Source: Capnocytophaga cynodegmi DSM 19736 (GTDB lineage: Bacteria; Bacteroidota; Bacteroidia; Flavobacteriales; Flavobacteriaceae). Taken from it: a stretch of DNA of 64,000 nt. The notes under the pieces are model-generated. The model was not told the origin of the DNA. It saw only the letters and a list, made by a program, of their open reading frames with translations, and made no database searches. The stretch spans positions 182,459 to 246,458 of the forward strand of contig NZ_KB900704.1 in NCBI RefSeq assembly GCF_000379185.1. The letters are read 5' to 3'. The translations under genes and the position numbers were made by a program. Every line of letters begins with the position of its first letter. Position 1 is the first letter of the stretch. Shown one piece after another: positions 9,694 through 19,162 of the stretch.

Positions 9694-10104
9694 CTATCGA
9701 ACTCTTTGCCAATATTGTGTTCTCCCTATGAGAGAAATTCCCAAATACCCCCTCACTTTCAATTTGTCAGAATTTTCTAATGCCATATTACATTTGTATT
9801 CTTTTCCTGTTTTGGGATCTAAAATTTTTCCTCCATTCCATTCATCTCCATCTTTCTTCAAACCAGTAATAATAACTAATCCTAAATAAAGTTTATTTTT
9901 GTTACTTCCTGAACAAGCTGAACAAGTAGCATTTTTATTTTTTTCTTCCAGAAGTTCTACAAGTTTCCCGTAAACCAAACCATTTTTCTCGTAAATCTCA
10001 ACTATTGATTTTTCTTTACCTGTCTCATCATCAATGGTTTTCCAACGACCAACAACACTATGTGCCTTTAGTGCAGAAACAAGAACAAACAAGCCAATAC
10101 ACAT
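9694..10104 (-). CDS. DUF2147 family exported protein
   Basis: The 136-residue protein has a short signal peptide (M-C-I-G-L-F-V-L-V-S-A-L-K-A) and one domain. V-G-R-W-K-T-I-D-D-E-T-G-K near the start and G-R-T-Q-Y-W-Q-R at the end are DUF2147 hallmarks. C-S-A-C could form a disulfide or bind metal. The n-region lacks positive charge, but an in-frame stop just upstream rules out a longer start. The family is predicted to form a small beta-barrel and has no proven role. Confidence 0.82.
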   Translation of the reverse strand: MCIGLFVLVSALKAHSVVGRWKTIDDETGKEKSIVEIYEKNGLVYGKLVELLEEKNKNATCSACSGSNKNKLYLGLVIITGLKKDGDEWNGGKILDPKTGKEYKCNMALENSDKLKVRGYLGISLIGRTQYWQRVR

Positions 10105-10200
10105 TTTTTAATACTTCTATTTTTAAATTACACAGAACAAATATAAAAAAAGAACACAAAAAACAAAAAAATCACTTATTTTCTTCTGAATTTTGATTTT

Positions 10201-10791
10201 TTACTTCTCGTAAAATCCCATTTGGTCTATATATTGCCAAACTTTTGGAGCCAATAACGGACGTACGTTTCTTTTTTCCTTAATTTCATTTCGGATAAAG
10301 GTTGCCGACAACTCAATTATGGGAGCATTTATTTTTATTATATTTGAATGATTTTCAAACTCTTCTGGAATATTTCCTTCAGAAATACGGGGATACACAA
10401 AAATAGAGTAATTTCTCAAAATATGCTCATAATTCTTCCATTTATGAAAACTTTTAAGATTATCCTCCCCCATTATCAAAGCAAAATCAAATGTAGGATA
10501 TTTTTCCTCCAGATAAGCTAATGTGTTTACCGTATAATTGGGCTGGGACAAATGAAATTCTATATCAGAAGGACGTAACTTTTCATACTCCTCAACAGCC
10601 CTATGAACCATCTCAAAACGACTATAATTATCTAATAATGAATGTTTCTCTTTAAAAGGATTTTGAGGAGTAACCACAAACCAAAGTTCATCCATCGTGC
10701 TGTGTTCCACTAAGTGATTTGCGATGATTAAGTGACCAATATGAATCGGATTAAAAGACCCAAAAAACAACCCTACTTGTTTTTTACCCAT
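10201..10791 (-). CDS. nadD: Nicotinate-nucleotide adenylyltransferase
   Basis: This enzyme adenylates nicotinate mononucleotide, the penultimate step of NAD synthesis. The 196-residue protein opens with G-L-F-F-G-S-F-N-P-I-H-I-G-H, the nucleotidyltransferase fold motif, and has S-A-T-F-I-R near the C-terminus. Its start lies 6 bp after the gmk stop codon, so yicC, gmk and nadD form one operon, a common order in Bacteroidota. Confidence 0.94.
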   Translation of the reverse strand: MGKKQVGLFFGSFNPIHIGHLIIANHLVEHSTMDELWFVVTPQNPFKEKHSLLDNYSRFEMVHRAVEEYEKLRPSDIEFHLSQPNYTVNTLAYLEEKYPTFDFALIMGEDNLKSFHKWKNYEHILRNYSIFVYPRISEGNIPEEFENHSNIIKINAPIIELSATFIRNEIKEKRNVRPLLAPKVWQYIDQMGFYEK

Positions 10792-10797
10792 TGTAGT

Positions 10798-11367
10798 CTA
10801 TGTTGATTTTAAAAATTTACTTACCACGTTTTCAGCCTCTTGTAAAGCTTTCTGCAAATCATCATTTTCGATTATTACATCAAACTTTTCAGCCTGAGCC
10901 AATTCCTGTGAAGCCTTATCTAATCTCATTTTTATTTTTTCTTCACTTTCAGTTTGCCGATTTCGTAATCTTTTCTCCAGTTCTTCAATACTTGGTGGCT
11001 TTACAAAAATAGCCAAACTCTGATCTGGAAATTGCTCTTTAATTCGCAATCCGCCAACCACATCAATATCAAAAACAACGGCTTTACCTAACGACCATAA
11101 TCGTTCTACCTCTGTTTTCAAAGTTCCATAAAAATTTCCTTCATAAACTTCCTCCCACTCCAAAAAATCACCCAAAGCGATGCGTTCTTTAAATTCATCT
11201 ATAGAAAGAAAATAATACTCTTTCCCATGTTGTTCCTTTCCTCTGGGAGCTCTTGAAGTAGCTGATATAGAGAATGCTAAGTTTAATTTTTCGAGTGATA
11301 ATAAATGTTGTACAATGGTCGATTTACCACTACCAGAAGGAGCAGAAAATATGATTAATTTATTCAT
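10798..11367 (-). CDS. gmk: Guanylate kinase
   Basis: This enzyme phosphorylates GMP to GDP with ATP. The 189-residue protein has the P-loop S-A-P-S-G-S-G-K-S-T at residues 8-17 and the GMP-binding stretch S-A-T-S-R-A-P-R-G. It is the middle gene of yicC-gmk-nadD, 32 bp after yicC. Confidence 0.95.
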   Translation of the reverse strand: MNKLIIFSAPSGSGKSTIVQHLLSLEKLNLAFSISATSRAPRGKEQHGKEYYFLSIDEFKERIALGDFLEWEEVYEGNFYGTLKTEVERLWSLGKAVVFDIDVVGGLRIKEQFPDQSLAIFVKPPSIEELEKRLRNRQTESEEKIKMRLDKASQELAQAEKFDVIIENDDLQKALQEAENVVSKFLKST

Positions 11368-11399
11368 CTTAATAGAAAATTGTAAAATATAATGCTAAA

Positions 11400-12254
11400 T
11401 TACAAAACGTTGGAAACTTGCTCTTTAATCTTTTCGAGTTCATCTTTCATTTGTACAACAACCTGTTGCATCGGTGAAAAATTAGCTTTTGAACCCAATG
11501 TATTTACTTCTCTTCCAATCTCTTGAGCAATAAAACTTAATTTTCGTCCGTTGGATTCTCCTGAATTTAGTGTCTCAATAAAATAATCCAAATGATTTTT
11601 CAATCGAATTTTTTCCTCTGTGATGTCCAGTTTTTCCAGATAAAAAATTAACTCTTGCTCAAAACGATTAGCATCTACATTGCGAATTTCAGCAATGGCC
11701 TTCTCCAAACGCTCACGAACGAGTATCAAACGTTCTGAATCTAAGGCCTCTACATCTTTAAGTAAATCTCGAATGTTTTGTATTCTGAGAGTAAAATCCT
11801 CTTTAAGCACAAAACCTTCTTCAGTTCTAAATTTTTTCAAATCACTGATTGCCAACAAAATATGCTTCGATATAGTTTCAAACTCATCAGAAGAAATATT
11901 CTCAACGGAAGTTTGCAAAGCATCTGGCATACGTACAGCCATTTTCAGGAGTTCTGTTGTGTCACCATCAACTATATTTTTCATCTGTGCAATGTATGAT
12001 TTCACAACATTTTCATTGATTTTAACAGAAGTCTGGGAATTCGTATTCTCAACAAAAATACTAAAATCCACCTTACCTCGTTGCAATTCATCTGCAAGGA
12101 TTTTACGAAACTCCAACTCTTTCTCTCTGTATATCAAAGGAATACGAGTATTAATATCTATACTCTTGCTATTCAATGACTTAATTTCTATACTTACGTG
12201 CTTATCGGCAAGTGAGACAACACTTTTACCAAAGCCAGTCATAGATTGTATCAT
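11400..12254 (-). CDS. YicC/YloC family endoribonuclease
   Basis: The 284-residue protein begins M-I-Q-S-M-T-G-F-G-K, the invariant YicC start, and ends with the DUF1732 region (R-E-V-N-T-L-G-S-K-A-N). Homologues in E. coli and B. subtilis cut RNA endonucleolytically and affect sRNA turnover. It is first in the yicC-gmk-nadD operon. Family assignment is firm; RNA targets here are unknown. Confidence 0.9.
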   Translation of the reverse strand: MIQSMTGFGKSVVSLADKHVSIEIKSLNSKSIDINTRIPLIYREKELEFRKILADELQRGKVDFSIFVENTNSQTSVKINENVVKSYIAQMKNIVDGDTTELLKMAVRMPDALQTSVENISSDEFETISKHILLAISDLKKFRTEEGFVLKEDFTLRIQNIRDLLKDVEALDSERLILVRERLEKAIAEIRNVDANRFEQELIFYLEKLDITEEKIRLKNHLDYFIETLNSGESNGRKLSFIAQEIGREVNTLGSKANFSPMQQVVVQMKDELEKIKEQVSNVL

Positions 12255-12345
12255 AAAAATTTTTATTTAGTAGTTCAAAAAACAAAAAGAAAATAAATAT
12301 TTACTAATTTCTTTTGTTTTTCAGTTATTTATAATTCTTAAGTGT

Positions 12346-13641
12346 TTATCTTACATTTTTTATACAAGGTTTCAAAAGCATATTACTCACCTCTCCAAAT
12401 CCAATACGAAGATTGTGTTTTTGGCAGTAACCTTTTATTGTAATTATATCATTATCTTCAAGATACGTACGTTCAACACCATTATTCAGTACAATTTTTT
12501 TAGTTCCTCCCTGTGTAATTTCGAGTAAAGAACTACCACTTTCATCTGTATTTCCAGAAATAGCTCCGCTTGACATCAAGTCACCACTATTCACCTTACA
12601 ACCGCTGATGGTATGATGTGTAAGTTGTTGTTCCATCGTCCAAAAAGTGTTCAGATAATTTGTTTTTGAAATCATCGTTGTATTTGCTTCCGAAGTTATC
12701 AAAAACACCTCTAAATGAATGTCATACGTATAATTTTTGTCCTTTTGAAGATATGGAAGAGGCTCAGGAATTTGTTTTTCCTTTCTAACTCTGAAAGGAG
12801 CCAAAGCATCTATTGTAACTATCCAAGGAGAAATAGACGAAGCAAAATTTTTCGCTAAAAATGAAGAAGTTGGCTGTGTCCGTTCCCATTTCTGAATATC
12901 TCTCGCACTCCAATTATTAAAAATTACCATCCCGAAAATATATTCATCTGCCTCCTCAATAGGAATGCTTTCTCCCAAAACGTTTGCATCTGTGGTTATG
13001 AACGCCATTTCCAGCTCAAAATCAACTTCATTCGATGGCAAAAGCTCTAATTTCGAAGCATCTTTTGGAAGAATTTGTCCGTATGGACGATGAATTGGAA
13101 TTCCTGAAGGCACGATGGAAGAGCTTCTACCGTGGTATCCCAAAGGAAAACTAAGTGGAGAAACTAAAAAATCTTCATATTGATTAATTTTTTTCAAATT
13201 CTCCATATAAGACATCTGATTCTTGCTCGAATAAAAGTTCGTATAATCCCCTATTCGCACAGGTAACTGCATTTCAATTTCATCTAAATTGAATAAAATT
13301 ATCTTACGATGCCTTTCGTTATCTCTTAAGGAAGGATTGTTCACATCGAATATTTCAGCAATGCGATTTCTGACCAAACGCCAAGTTTTCTTTCCATCTG
13401 AGATAAAATCATTCAAACAATCTTGAGAGAAAATATCATCAGCCAAGGCAATTCCTTTGAAATATCCCAAACGATGCATTGCTCCCAAATCAACTGCTGT
13501 GTTGCCTATCCTCGTTCCAATGGTAACAACATCATCAGGGGTTAAAAAAACTCCAAAAGGAATATTCTGAATCGGAAAATCAGAGTCTTCCGAAACATCA
13601 ATCCAAGTTTGAAGCACTGGTGAAACTGAACTCTCAAACAT
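12346..13641 (-). CDS. Fumarylacetoacetase-like protein with altered active site
   Basis: The 431-residue protein aligns along its length with fumarylacetoacetase, the last enzyme of tyrosine breakdown: L-G-Y-H-G-R-S-S-S-I, F-E-L-E-M-A-F, N-W-S-A-R-D-I-Q-K-W-E, the Lys in A-K-N-F, and a C-terminal I-K-G-Y-C-Q. Compared from memory with mouse FAH, metal ligand Asp126 is Asn (Y-T-N-F-Y-S-S), general base His133 is Gln (K-N-Q-M-S-Y) and metal ligand Asp233 is Asn (N-N-W-S-A-R-D). Glu199, Glu201 and Glu364 are kept. Activity may be lost or changed. No other tyrosine catabolism gene is near. Confidence 0.8.
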   Translation of the reverse strand: MFESSVSPVLQTWIDVSEDSDFPIQNIPFGVFLTPDDVVTIGTRIGNTAVDLGAMHRLGYFKGIALADDIFSQDCLNDFISDGKKTWRLVRNRIAEIFDVNNPSLRDNERHRKIILFNLDEIEMQLPVRIGDYTNFYSSKNQMSYMENLKKINQYEDFLVSPLSFPLGYHGRSSSIVPSGIPIHRPYGQILPKDASKLELLPSNEVDFELEMAFITTDANVLGESIPIEEADEYIFGMVIFNNWSARDIQKWERTQPTSSFLAKNFASSISPWIVTIDALAPFRVRKEKQIPEPLPYLQKDKNYTYDIHLEVFLITSEANTTMISKTNYLNTFWTMEQQLTHHTISGCKVNSGDLMSSGAISGNTDESGSSLLEITQGGTKKIVLNNGVERTYLEDNDIITIKGYCQKHNLRIGFGEVSNMLLKPCIKNVR

Positions 13642-13675
13642 ATATTACAATTTATAGCTACCACAATTGAGGAAA

Positions 13676-13683
13676 CAAATATA
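13676..13683 (-). promoter_or_regulatory. Bacteroidota -7 box upstream of the FAH-like gene
   Basis: On the minus strand this reads TATATTTG, fitting TAnnTTTG, about 35 bp before ATG 13641. No clear -33 element was found. Confidence 0.45.
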
Positions 13684-13827
13684 TTATTTTGCAGAATATA
13701 AATAAAATTTTTGATGAAAATATTTCAAAAATGAAACTACAAATAATTTATTTCTTTACAAATCATACAAGTAAAATAACTGAGAAAACTTTTCCTAAAA
13801 AACACATCAAAATATTACAAAAAAGAC

Positions 13828-13835
13828 TACCTTTG
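13828..13835 (+). promoter_or_regulatory. Bacteroidota -7 box upstream of glyA
   Basis: TACCTTTG fits TAnnTTTG and lies 28 bp before ATG 13864. The ATG-initiated reading at 13689-13889 that runs through it is AT-rich and overlaps glyA, so it is not taken as a gene. Confidence 0.5.
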
Positions 13836-13863
13836 GGGGATAATATAAACAATTTGAAACCAT

Positions 13864-15138
13864 ATGTTACGAGACAAACACATTTTTGAATTAATTGAAG
13901 ACGAAAAAGAAAGACAACTACGTGGAATTGAGCTTATTGCTTCTGAAAACTTTGTAAGCCCACAAGTAATGGAAGCTGCAGGTTCCGTTCTAACAAACAA
14001 ATATGCCGAAGGATATCCAGGTCGTCGCTATTATGGTGGCTGTGAAGTAGTTGACGAAGTAGAACAACTTGCTATCGACAGAGCTAAAATACTCTTTGGT
14101 GCAGAATATGCCAATGTACAACCTCACAGCGGCTCACAAGCTAATGCTGCTGTTTACTCTGCCTGTTTGCAACCCGGTGATACTATTTTAGGATTAGACC
14201 TTGCTCACGGAGGGCATTTAACACACGGCTCTCTTGTGAACTTTTCTGGGAAAATATTCCGTGCTGTATCTTACGGAGTTGAGAAAGAAACAGGTATGCT
14301 CAATTACGATAAAATTGCAGAAATTGCTCAAAAAGAAAAACCTAAAATGATTGTTGCCGGATATTCGGCTTATTCGAGAAATATTGATTTTAAACGATTT
14401 AGAGAGATTGCAGATAGTGTTGGAGCATTTCTTTTAGCTGATATTGCTCACCCTGCAGGGCTTATCGCAAAAGGTCTGCTAAACGACCCTATTCCTCATT
14501 GCCATTTCGTAACAACTACCACGCACAAAACCTTACGTGGACCTCGTGGTGGACTTATCTTAATGGGTGAAGATTTTGAAAATCCATTCGGATTAAAAAC
14601 TCCAAAAGGAGAAACCAGAATGATGTCTTCTTTAGTAGATTTAGCAGTTTTCCCAGGAAATCAGGGTGGCCCATTAATGCACGTAATTGCTGCGAAAGCA
14701 GTTGCCTTTGGAGAAGCTCTTTCCGATGAGTTTCTTCATTACACCATCCAAGTACAAAAAAATGCGAAAGCCTTAGCAAAAGCTTTAATCGAAAAAGGTT
14801 ATGATATTGTTTCTGGAGGAACAGATAATCATTTAATTCTCATTGATTTAAGAAATAAAAATATAAGCGGAAAAGATGCTGAAAAAGCACTTGTAAAAGC
14901 TGATATTACAGCAAATAAGAATATGGTTCCGTTTGATGATAAAAGTCCGTTTGTAACTTCAGGAATTCGTCTTGGAGTTGCTGCTGTTACCACACGTGGT
15001 TTGAAAGAAGCTGATATGCAAATCATTGCAGACCTTTTTGATGAAGTTATTAAAAATCACCACAACGACGAACATTTAGAAGAAATCGCAGAAAAAGTAA
15101 ATGACTTTATGGAAGATAGACCATTGTTTACTTATTAA
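13864..15138 (+). CDS. glyA: Serine hydroxymethyltransferase
   Basis: This PLP enzyme interconverts serine and glycine and charges tetrahydrofolate with a one-carbon unit. The 424-residue protein has the PLP lysine motif [13 protein letters not shown] and the N-terminal S-E-N-F-V-S-P-Q-V. It has its own promoter and ends at a bidirectional terminator opposite secA. Confidence 0.96.
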   Translation: MLRDKHIFELIEDEKERQLRGIELIASENFVSPQVMEAAGSVLTNKYAEGYPGRRYYGGCEVVDEVEQLAIDRAKILFGAEYANVQPHSGSQANAAVYSACLQPGDTILGLDLAHGGHLTHGSLVNFSGKIFRAVSYGVEKETGMLNYDKIAEIAQKEKPKMIVAGYSAYSRNIDFKRFREIADSVGAFLLADIAHPAGLIAKGLLNDPIPHCHFVTTTTHKTLRGPRGGLILMGEDFENPFGLKTPKGETRMMSSLVDLAVFPGNQGGPLMHVIAAKAVAFGEALSDEFLHYTIQVQKNAKALAKALIEKGYDIVSGGTDNHLILIDLRNKNISGKDAEKALVKADITANKNMVPFDDKSPFVTSGIRLGVAAVTTRGLKEADMQIIADLFDEVIKNHHNDEHLEEIAEKVNDFMEDRPLFTY

Positions 15139-15150
15139 TATATAAAAACA

Positions 15151-15182
15151 AAAAATAGTCCTGAAAATCAGGACTATTTTTT
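15151..15182. terminator. Bidirectional terminator between glyA and secA
   Basis: Near-perfect 14-bp arms around AAATAGTCCTGA and its complement enclose a 3-nt loop and are flanked by A and T runs. Confidence 0.88.
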
Positions 15183-15196
15183 TATCTATAATGTAA

Positions 15197-18100
15197 TTAG
15201 CTATTAGGCAAAACTACCCATTCTCCTTTTTCGATAAGAGGTAAAGCTTGTTTGTATTTCATTTCTTTACGCTCTCCTGTTCGGATATTTTGAATGGTAA
15301 CTCGTTCATTTCTATTAATTTTAGGTTGCTCACGAACGATAGTTTCAACCACTTGCGGACGTTGCTGTGTCTGCTCCATTGCCTGTCGATGGCGACTTGC
15401 TATTTCATCACTATTCAAAACTTCCTCTTTTGAAGTTTGATAATTTTCGGGTTCTTGAGAAATCCTTGCTTCTTCCACAGGTTGTGTTTGTTGTGGTAAC
15501 TCTGCTTTAAACAAGAACGAAACGATTTCTTTATTTACCTTATCAATCATCGTTTTGAAAAGTTCAAAGGCTTCAAACTTATAGATTAACAGCGGATCTT
15601 TCTGCTCGTGAACTGCCAACTGAACTGATTGTTTCAACTCATCCATTCGGCGTAAGTGCATTTTCCATTCCTCATCGATAATCGCTAAAGTAATATTCTT
15701 TTCAAAATCATTAATTAATTGTTTACCATTGGTTTCGTAAGCTTCTTTTAAGTCCGTAACGATATTAAGTGCTTTTTGACCATCTGTAAAAGGAACTACG
15801 ATACGCTCGTACGTATTTGATGGATTTTCATAAACATTCTTTATCACAGGAAAAGCTATTTCTGCGCTTTTCTCTGTTCTTTGATGATAATGAGCCAAGA
15901 CTTCTTTATATAATTTGAAAACCAAATCATTAGCTGAGGTTTTCGCAAACTCTGACTCAGTAATTTGTGTTTTCAAAGCAAAATATTTAATCAACTCATA
16001 CTCAAAGTTCTTGTAATTATTTCCACCTTTATTCCCCTGTACTATTACCTCACAAGTATCAAAAATCATATTTGCCAAATCCACTTTAAGGCGTTCTCCT
16101 TCCAAAGCGTGACGACGACGTTTGTAAATCACTTCTCTTTGAGCATTCATCACATCGTCATATTCCAGCAAACGTTTACGGATTCCAAAGTTATTTTCCT
16201 CTACTTTTTTCTGTGCGGCTTCAATACGTTTGGTCATAATAGAATGTTGAATCACATCGCCTTCCTTATGTCCCAAATTATCCATCAATTTAGCAATACG
16301 CTCAGAACCAAATAGTCGCATCAGATTATCTTCCAAAGAAACATAGAAGAGTGAACTTCCTGGGTCTCCTTGACGACCTGAACGCCCTCTAAGCTGTCTG
16401 TCCACTCGGCGTGAATCGTGGCGTTCCGTTCCGATAATTGCCAAACCTCCAGCAGCCTTTACTTCAGGCGTAAGTTTAATATCCGTTCCTCGACCAGCCA
16501 TATTCGTTGCAATTGTTACCACACCAGGTTGCCCTGCTTCTGCCACAATGTCAGCTTCTTTTTTATGTAACTTAGCATTCAATACGTTATGTTTAATCTT
16601 ACGCATTGTAAGCATTCGGCTTAGCAATTCAGAAACCTCCACCGATGTTGTACCAATAAGCACAGGACGCCCCGCTTCTGACAAACGCACAACCTCCTCA
16701 ATTACAGCATTATATTTTTCACGCTTTGTTTTGTAAATCAAATCATTTTGGTCTTTACGTGCAATTGGTCGGTTTGTTGGAATTTCCATTACATCTAATT
16801 TGTAAATTTCCCAAAACTCCCCAGCTTCCGTAATTGCAGTACCTGTCATTCCCGAAAGTTTATTGTACATACGGAAATAATTTTGCAACGTAATTGTAGC
16901 ATAAGTTTGTGTTGCTGCCTCAATTTTTACATTTTCCTTAGCTTCAATAGCTTGATGTAATCCATCAGAATAACGGCGACCATCCATAATACGTCCCGTT
17001 TGTTCATCAACAATCAAAACTTTATTGTCAATTACCACATATTCAACATCTTTTTCAAATAATGTATATGCTTTCAACAATTGATTAAGTGTGTGAATAC
17101 GCTCACTTTTTACACTAAATTCTTGGAAAAGTTTTTCTTTCAAAGCAGCTTCTTCCTCAATTGGAAGATTTTGTTTCTCAATATTTGTTATTTCGATACT
17201 AACATCAGGAAGTACAAAGAAATTTTTATCTCCATCAAAAGAAATATCAGCAAACCCTTTGTCTGTCAGCTCAATTTGATTATTTTTTTCATCAATCACG
17301 AAATAAAGTTCTTCATCAACTTTTGGCATTTCGCGATTGTTATCCTGCATATAATAATTTTCAGTTTTTTGAAGAAGTTGCTTCACTCCTTCTTCACTTA
17401 AAAACTTGATAAGTGCCTTATTCTTAGGCAATCCACGATGCACACGAAGCAACAAGAAACCTCCTTCTTTAGTATTTCCTTCTGCGATGAGTTTACGTGC
17501 ATCAGCAAGAACTTTTGTTAAATATTGTCTTTGTTTTGAAACTAAATCAGAAACAATTGGTTTTAACTCGTTAAACTCGTGATATTCTCCCTTAGGTGTT
17601 GGTCCTGAAATGATTAGTGGAGTACGTGCATCATCAACTAACACAGAATCCACCTCATCGACAATGGCATAATTATGAGCACGTTGAACCAAATCAGCGG
17701 AAGTATGTGCCATATTGTCACGTAAATAGTCGAAACCAAATTCGTTATTTGTTCCGTAAGTGATATCAGCATTGTATGCCCTACGTCTTTCTTCGGAGTT
17801 AGGTCGGTGATTATCAATACAATCTACACGCATTCCGTGAAACTCAAACAACGGAGCCATCCACGCACTATCCCTTCTTGCTAAGTAATCATTCACGGTC
17901 ACCAAGTGAACTCCATTTCCTGTTAAAGCGTTCAAATATACAGGCAATGTTGCTACAAGTGTCTTACCCTCACCTGTTTGCATTTCCGCAATCTTCCCTT
18001 GATGTAAAGCGATTCCTCCGATAAGTTGCACATCGTAATGCACCATATCCCACGTAACTTCCTTACCTGCTGCGTCCCACGAATTTTTCCAAATGGCTTT

Positions 18101-18556
18101 ATCTTCATCAAGGCTCACATAACTTTTTGTTGCAGAAAGTTCTCTATCATAAGGAGTTGCAGTTACAGTAAGTATCTGATTATTAGCGAATCGTTTTGAA
18201 GTTTCCTTAACAACAGCAAAAGCTTCTGGTAAAATTTCATTGAGTGTTTTCTCTGAAACTTCGTATGCTTCGGTATTTAACTTATCTATTTCAGTATACA
18301 AATCTTCCTTTTTATCAATATCTTCGGTTTGATTTGCTTGTTGCTGTAAATCAAAGATTTTGGCATCTATTTCTGCCCTTGCTCCTTTGATTTTTTCTTT
18401 AAATTCAATAGTTTTTGCACGAAGCTCATCGTTAGAAATATTCTCTAACTGACTGGCGTAAGCCTTTATTTTCTCAACAATAGGCTGAATTGCCTTTAAG
18501 TCTTTCTTTGCCTTATCACCTACAAAAATTTTTATTAGTGAATTTACAATATTCAT
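15197..18556 (-). CDS. secA: Preprotein translocase ATPase SecA
   Basis: SecA is the motor that drives unfolded proteins through SecYEG. Visible signatures are Walker A M-Q-T-G-E-G-K-T, the DEVD-type box [16 protein letters not shown], and helicase motifs including L-S-G-M-T-G-T-A and G-R-S-G-R-Q-G-D-P. At 1119 residues it is longer than the roughly 900-residue E. coli protein, as usual in Bacteroidota; extra sequence lies around residues 320-480 and in a Gln/Glu-rich tail. The C-terminal zinc motif CxCxSG is absent. It starts at ATG 18556. Confidence 0.96.
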   Translation of the reverse strand: MNIVNSLIKIFVGDKAKKDLKAIQPIVEKIKAYASQLENISNDELRAKTIEFKEKIKGARAEIDAKIFDLQQQANQTEDIDKKEDLYTEIDKLNTEAYEVSEKTLNEILPEAFAVVKETSKRFANNQILTVTATPYDRELSATKSYVSLDEDKAIWKNSWDAAGKEVTWDMVHYDVQLIGGIALHQGKIAEMQTGEGKTLVATLPVYLNALTGNGVHLVTVNDYLARRDSAWMAPLFEFHGMRVDCIDNHRPNSEERRRAYNADITYGTNNEFGFDYLRDNMAHTSADLVQRAHNYAIVDEVDSVLVDDARTPLIISGPTPKGEYHEFNELKPIVSDLVSKQRQYLTKVLADARKLIAEGNTKEGGFLLLRVHRGLPKNKALIKFLSEEGVKQLLQKTENYYMQDNNREMPKVDEELYFVIDEKNNQIELTDKGFADISFDGDKNFFVLPDVSIEITNIEKQNLPIEEEAALKEKLFQEFSVKSERIHTLNQLLKAYTLFEKDVEYVVIDNKVLIVDEQTGRIMDGRRYSDGLHQAIEAKENVKIEAATQTYATITLQNYFRMYNKLSGMTGTAITEAGEFWEIYKLDVMEIPTNRPIARKDQNDLIYKTKREKYNAVIEEVVRLSEAGRPVLIGTTSVEVSELLSRMLTMRKIKHNVLNAKLHKKEADIVAEAGQPGVVTIATNMAGRGTDIKLTPEVKAAGGLAIIGTERHDSRRVDRQLRGRSGRQGDPGSSLFYVSLEDNLMRLFGSERIAKLMDNLGHKEGDVIQHSIMTKRIEAAQKKVEENNFGIRKRLLEYDDVMNAQREVIYKRRRHALEGERLKVDLANMIFDTCEVIVQGNKGGNNYKNFEYELIKYFALKTQITESEFAKTSANDLVFKLYKEVLAHYHQRTEKSAEIAFPVIKNVYENPSNTYERIVVPFTDGQKALNIVTDLKEAYETNGKQLINDFEKNITLAIIDEEWKMHLRRMDELKQSVQLAVHEQKDPLLIYKFEAFELFKTMIDKVNKEIVSFLFKAELPQQTQPVEEARISQEPENYQTSKEEVLNSDEIASRHRQAMEQTQQRPQVVETIVREQPKINRNERVTIQNIRTGERKEMKYKQALPLIEKGEWVVLPNS

Positions 18557-18681
18557 ATATATTTAATTAAAAACGAAATTATTAATAATCTACATTTATT
18601 TTTGAATCTCTGCCAGAATTTCCCAATAAGTGTACCATATTTAGGAAAACTGACAAAAATTCAGGATTTTATTAAAAACAA

Positions 18682-18710
18682 AAAAGTCTCTTATCTTTCA
18701 AGAGACTTTT
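18682..18710 (-). terminator. Terminator of the DUF2795 gene
   Basis: The perfect 11-bp arms AAAAGTCTCTT and AAGAGACTTTT enclose a 7-nt loop. On the minus strand a T-rich run follows. Confidence 0.8.
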
Positions 18711-18729
18711 CCTTTATATTCAAAACACA

Positions 18730-18951
18730 TTAATATTCATCTTCATTCCAAAAGTAATCCTCATCAGAAGGATAATCTGGCCAAATTTCTTCAATTGACT
18801 CATACATATCGCCTTCATCTTCAAGAGATTGAAGATTCTCAACAACTTCCATTGGAGCTCCAGTTCTGATTGCATAATCAATTAATTCATCTTTGGTTGC
18901 AGGCCAAGGTGCATCACTCAAATATGATGCAAGTTCTAATGTCCAATACAT
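18730..18951 (-). CDS. DUF2795 family small acidic protein
   Basis: From ATG 18951 the protein has 73 residues and begins M-Y-W-T-L-E-L-A-S-Y-L. The DUF2795-type region, with P-W-P-A-T-K-D-E-L and Y-A-I-R-T-G-A-P, is followed by a very acidic tail ending in Y-F-W-N-E-D-E-Y. A TTG at 18996 would extend it by 15 residues, but that codon is inside the promoter -7 box and would not be transcribed. The function is unknown; high sequence conservation in relatives, as I recall them, suggests a housekeeping role. Confidence 0.82.
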   Translation of the reverse strand: MYWTLELASYLSDAPWPATKDELIDYAIRTGAPMEVVENLQSLEDEGDMYESIEEIWPDYPSDEDYFWNEDEY

Positions 18952-18993
18952 AATTCCTCTGGTATTAATTTTTTGTTCTATTGAATTTTTTTG

Positions 18994-19001
18994 CAAAAGT
19001 A
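18994..19001 (-). promoter_or_regulatory. Bacteroidota -7 box of the DUF2795 gene
   Basis: On the minus strand this reads TACTTTTG, followed by C and an A run. It lies about 43 bp before ATG 18951 and decides the start. Confidence 0.6.
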
Positions 19002-19135
19002 ATTTTATTTTTCAATTATACAAACATTTTAAGTTTTTTATTTTCACATACTGATAAAAATTAAAAATTAACATCTAATATCTCGATTTACGTAAAAATA
19101 TTTCTTAAATAACTACTCTGTATTGATAAATTTAA

Positions 19136-19143
19136 TATTTTTG
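19136..19143 (+). promoter_or_regulatory. Bacteroidota -7 box of bshC
   Basis: TATTTTTG fits TAnnTTTG and lies 19 bp before ATG 19163. Confidence 0.5.
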
Positions 19144-19162
19144 CAACATAATTAATAAATAT

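Noticed and set aside
13689..13889. 66-residue reading upstream of glyA
   Set aside because: It overlaps the glyA start and its promoter -7 box, is A/T-biased, and has no recognisable protein pattern.
18952..18996. TTG start for the DUF2795 gene
   Set aside because: It lies in the -7 box TACTTTTG, so it would not be transcribed.
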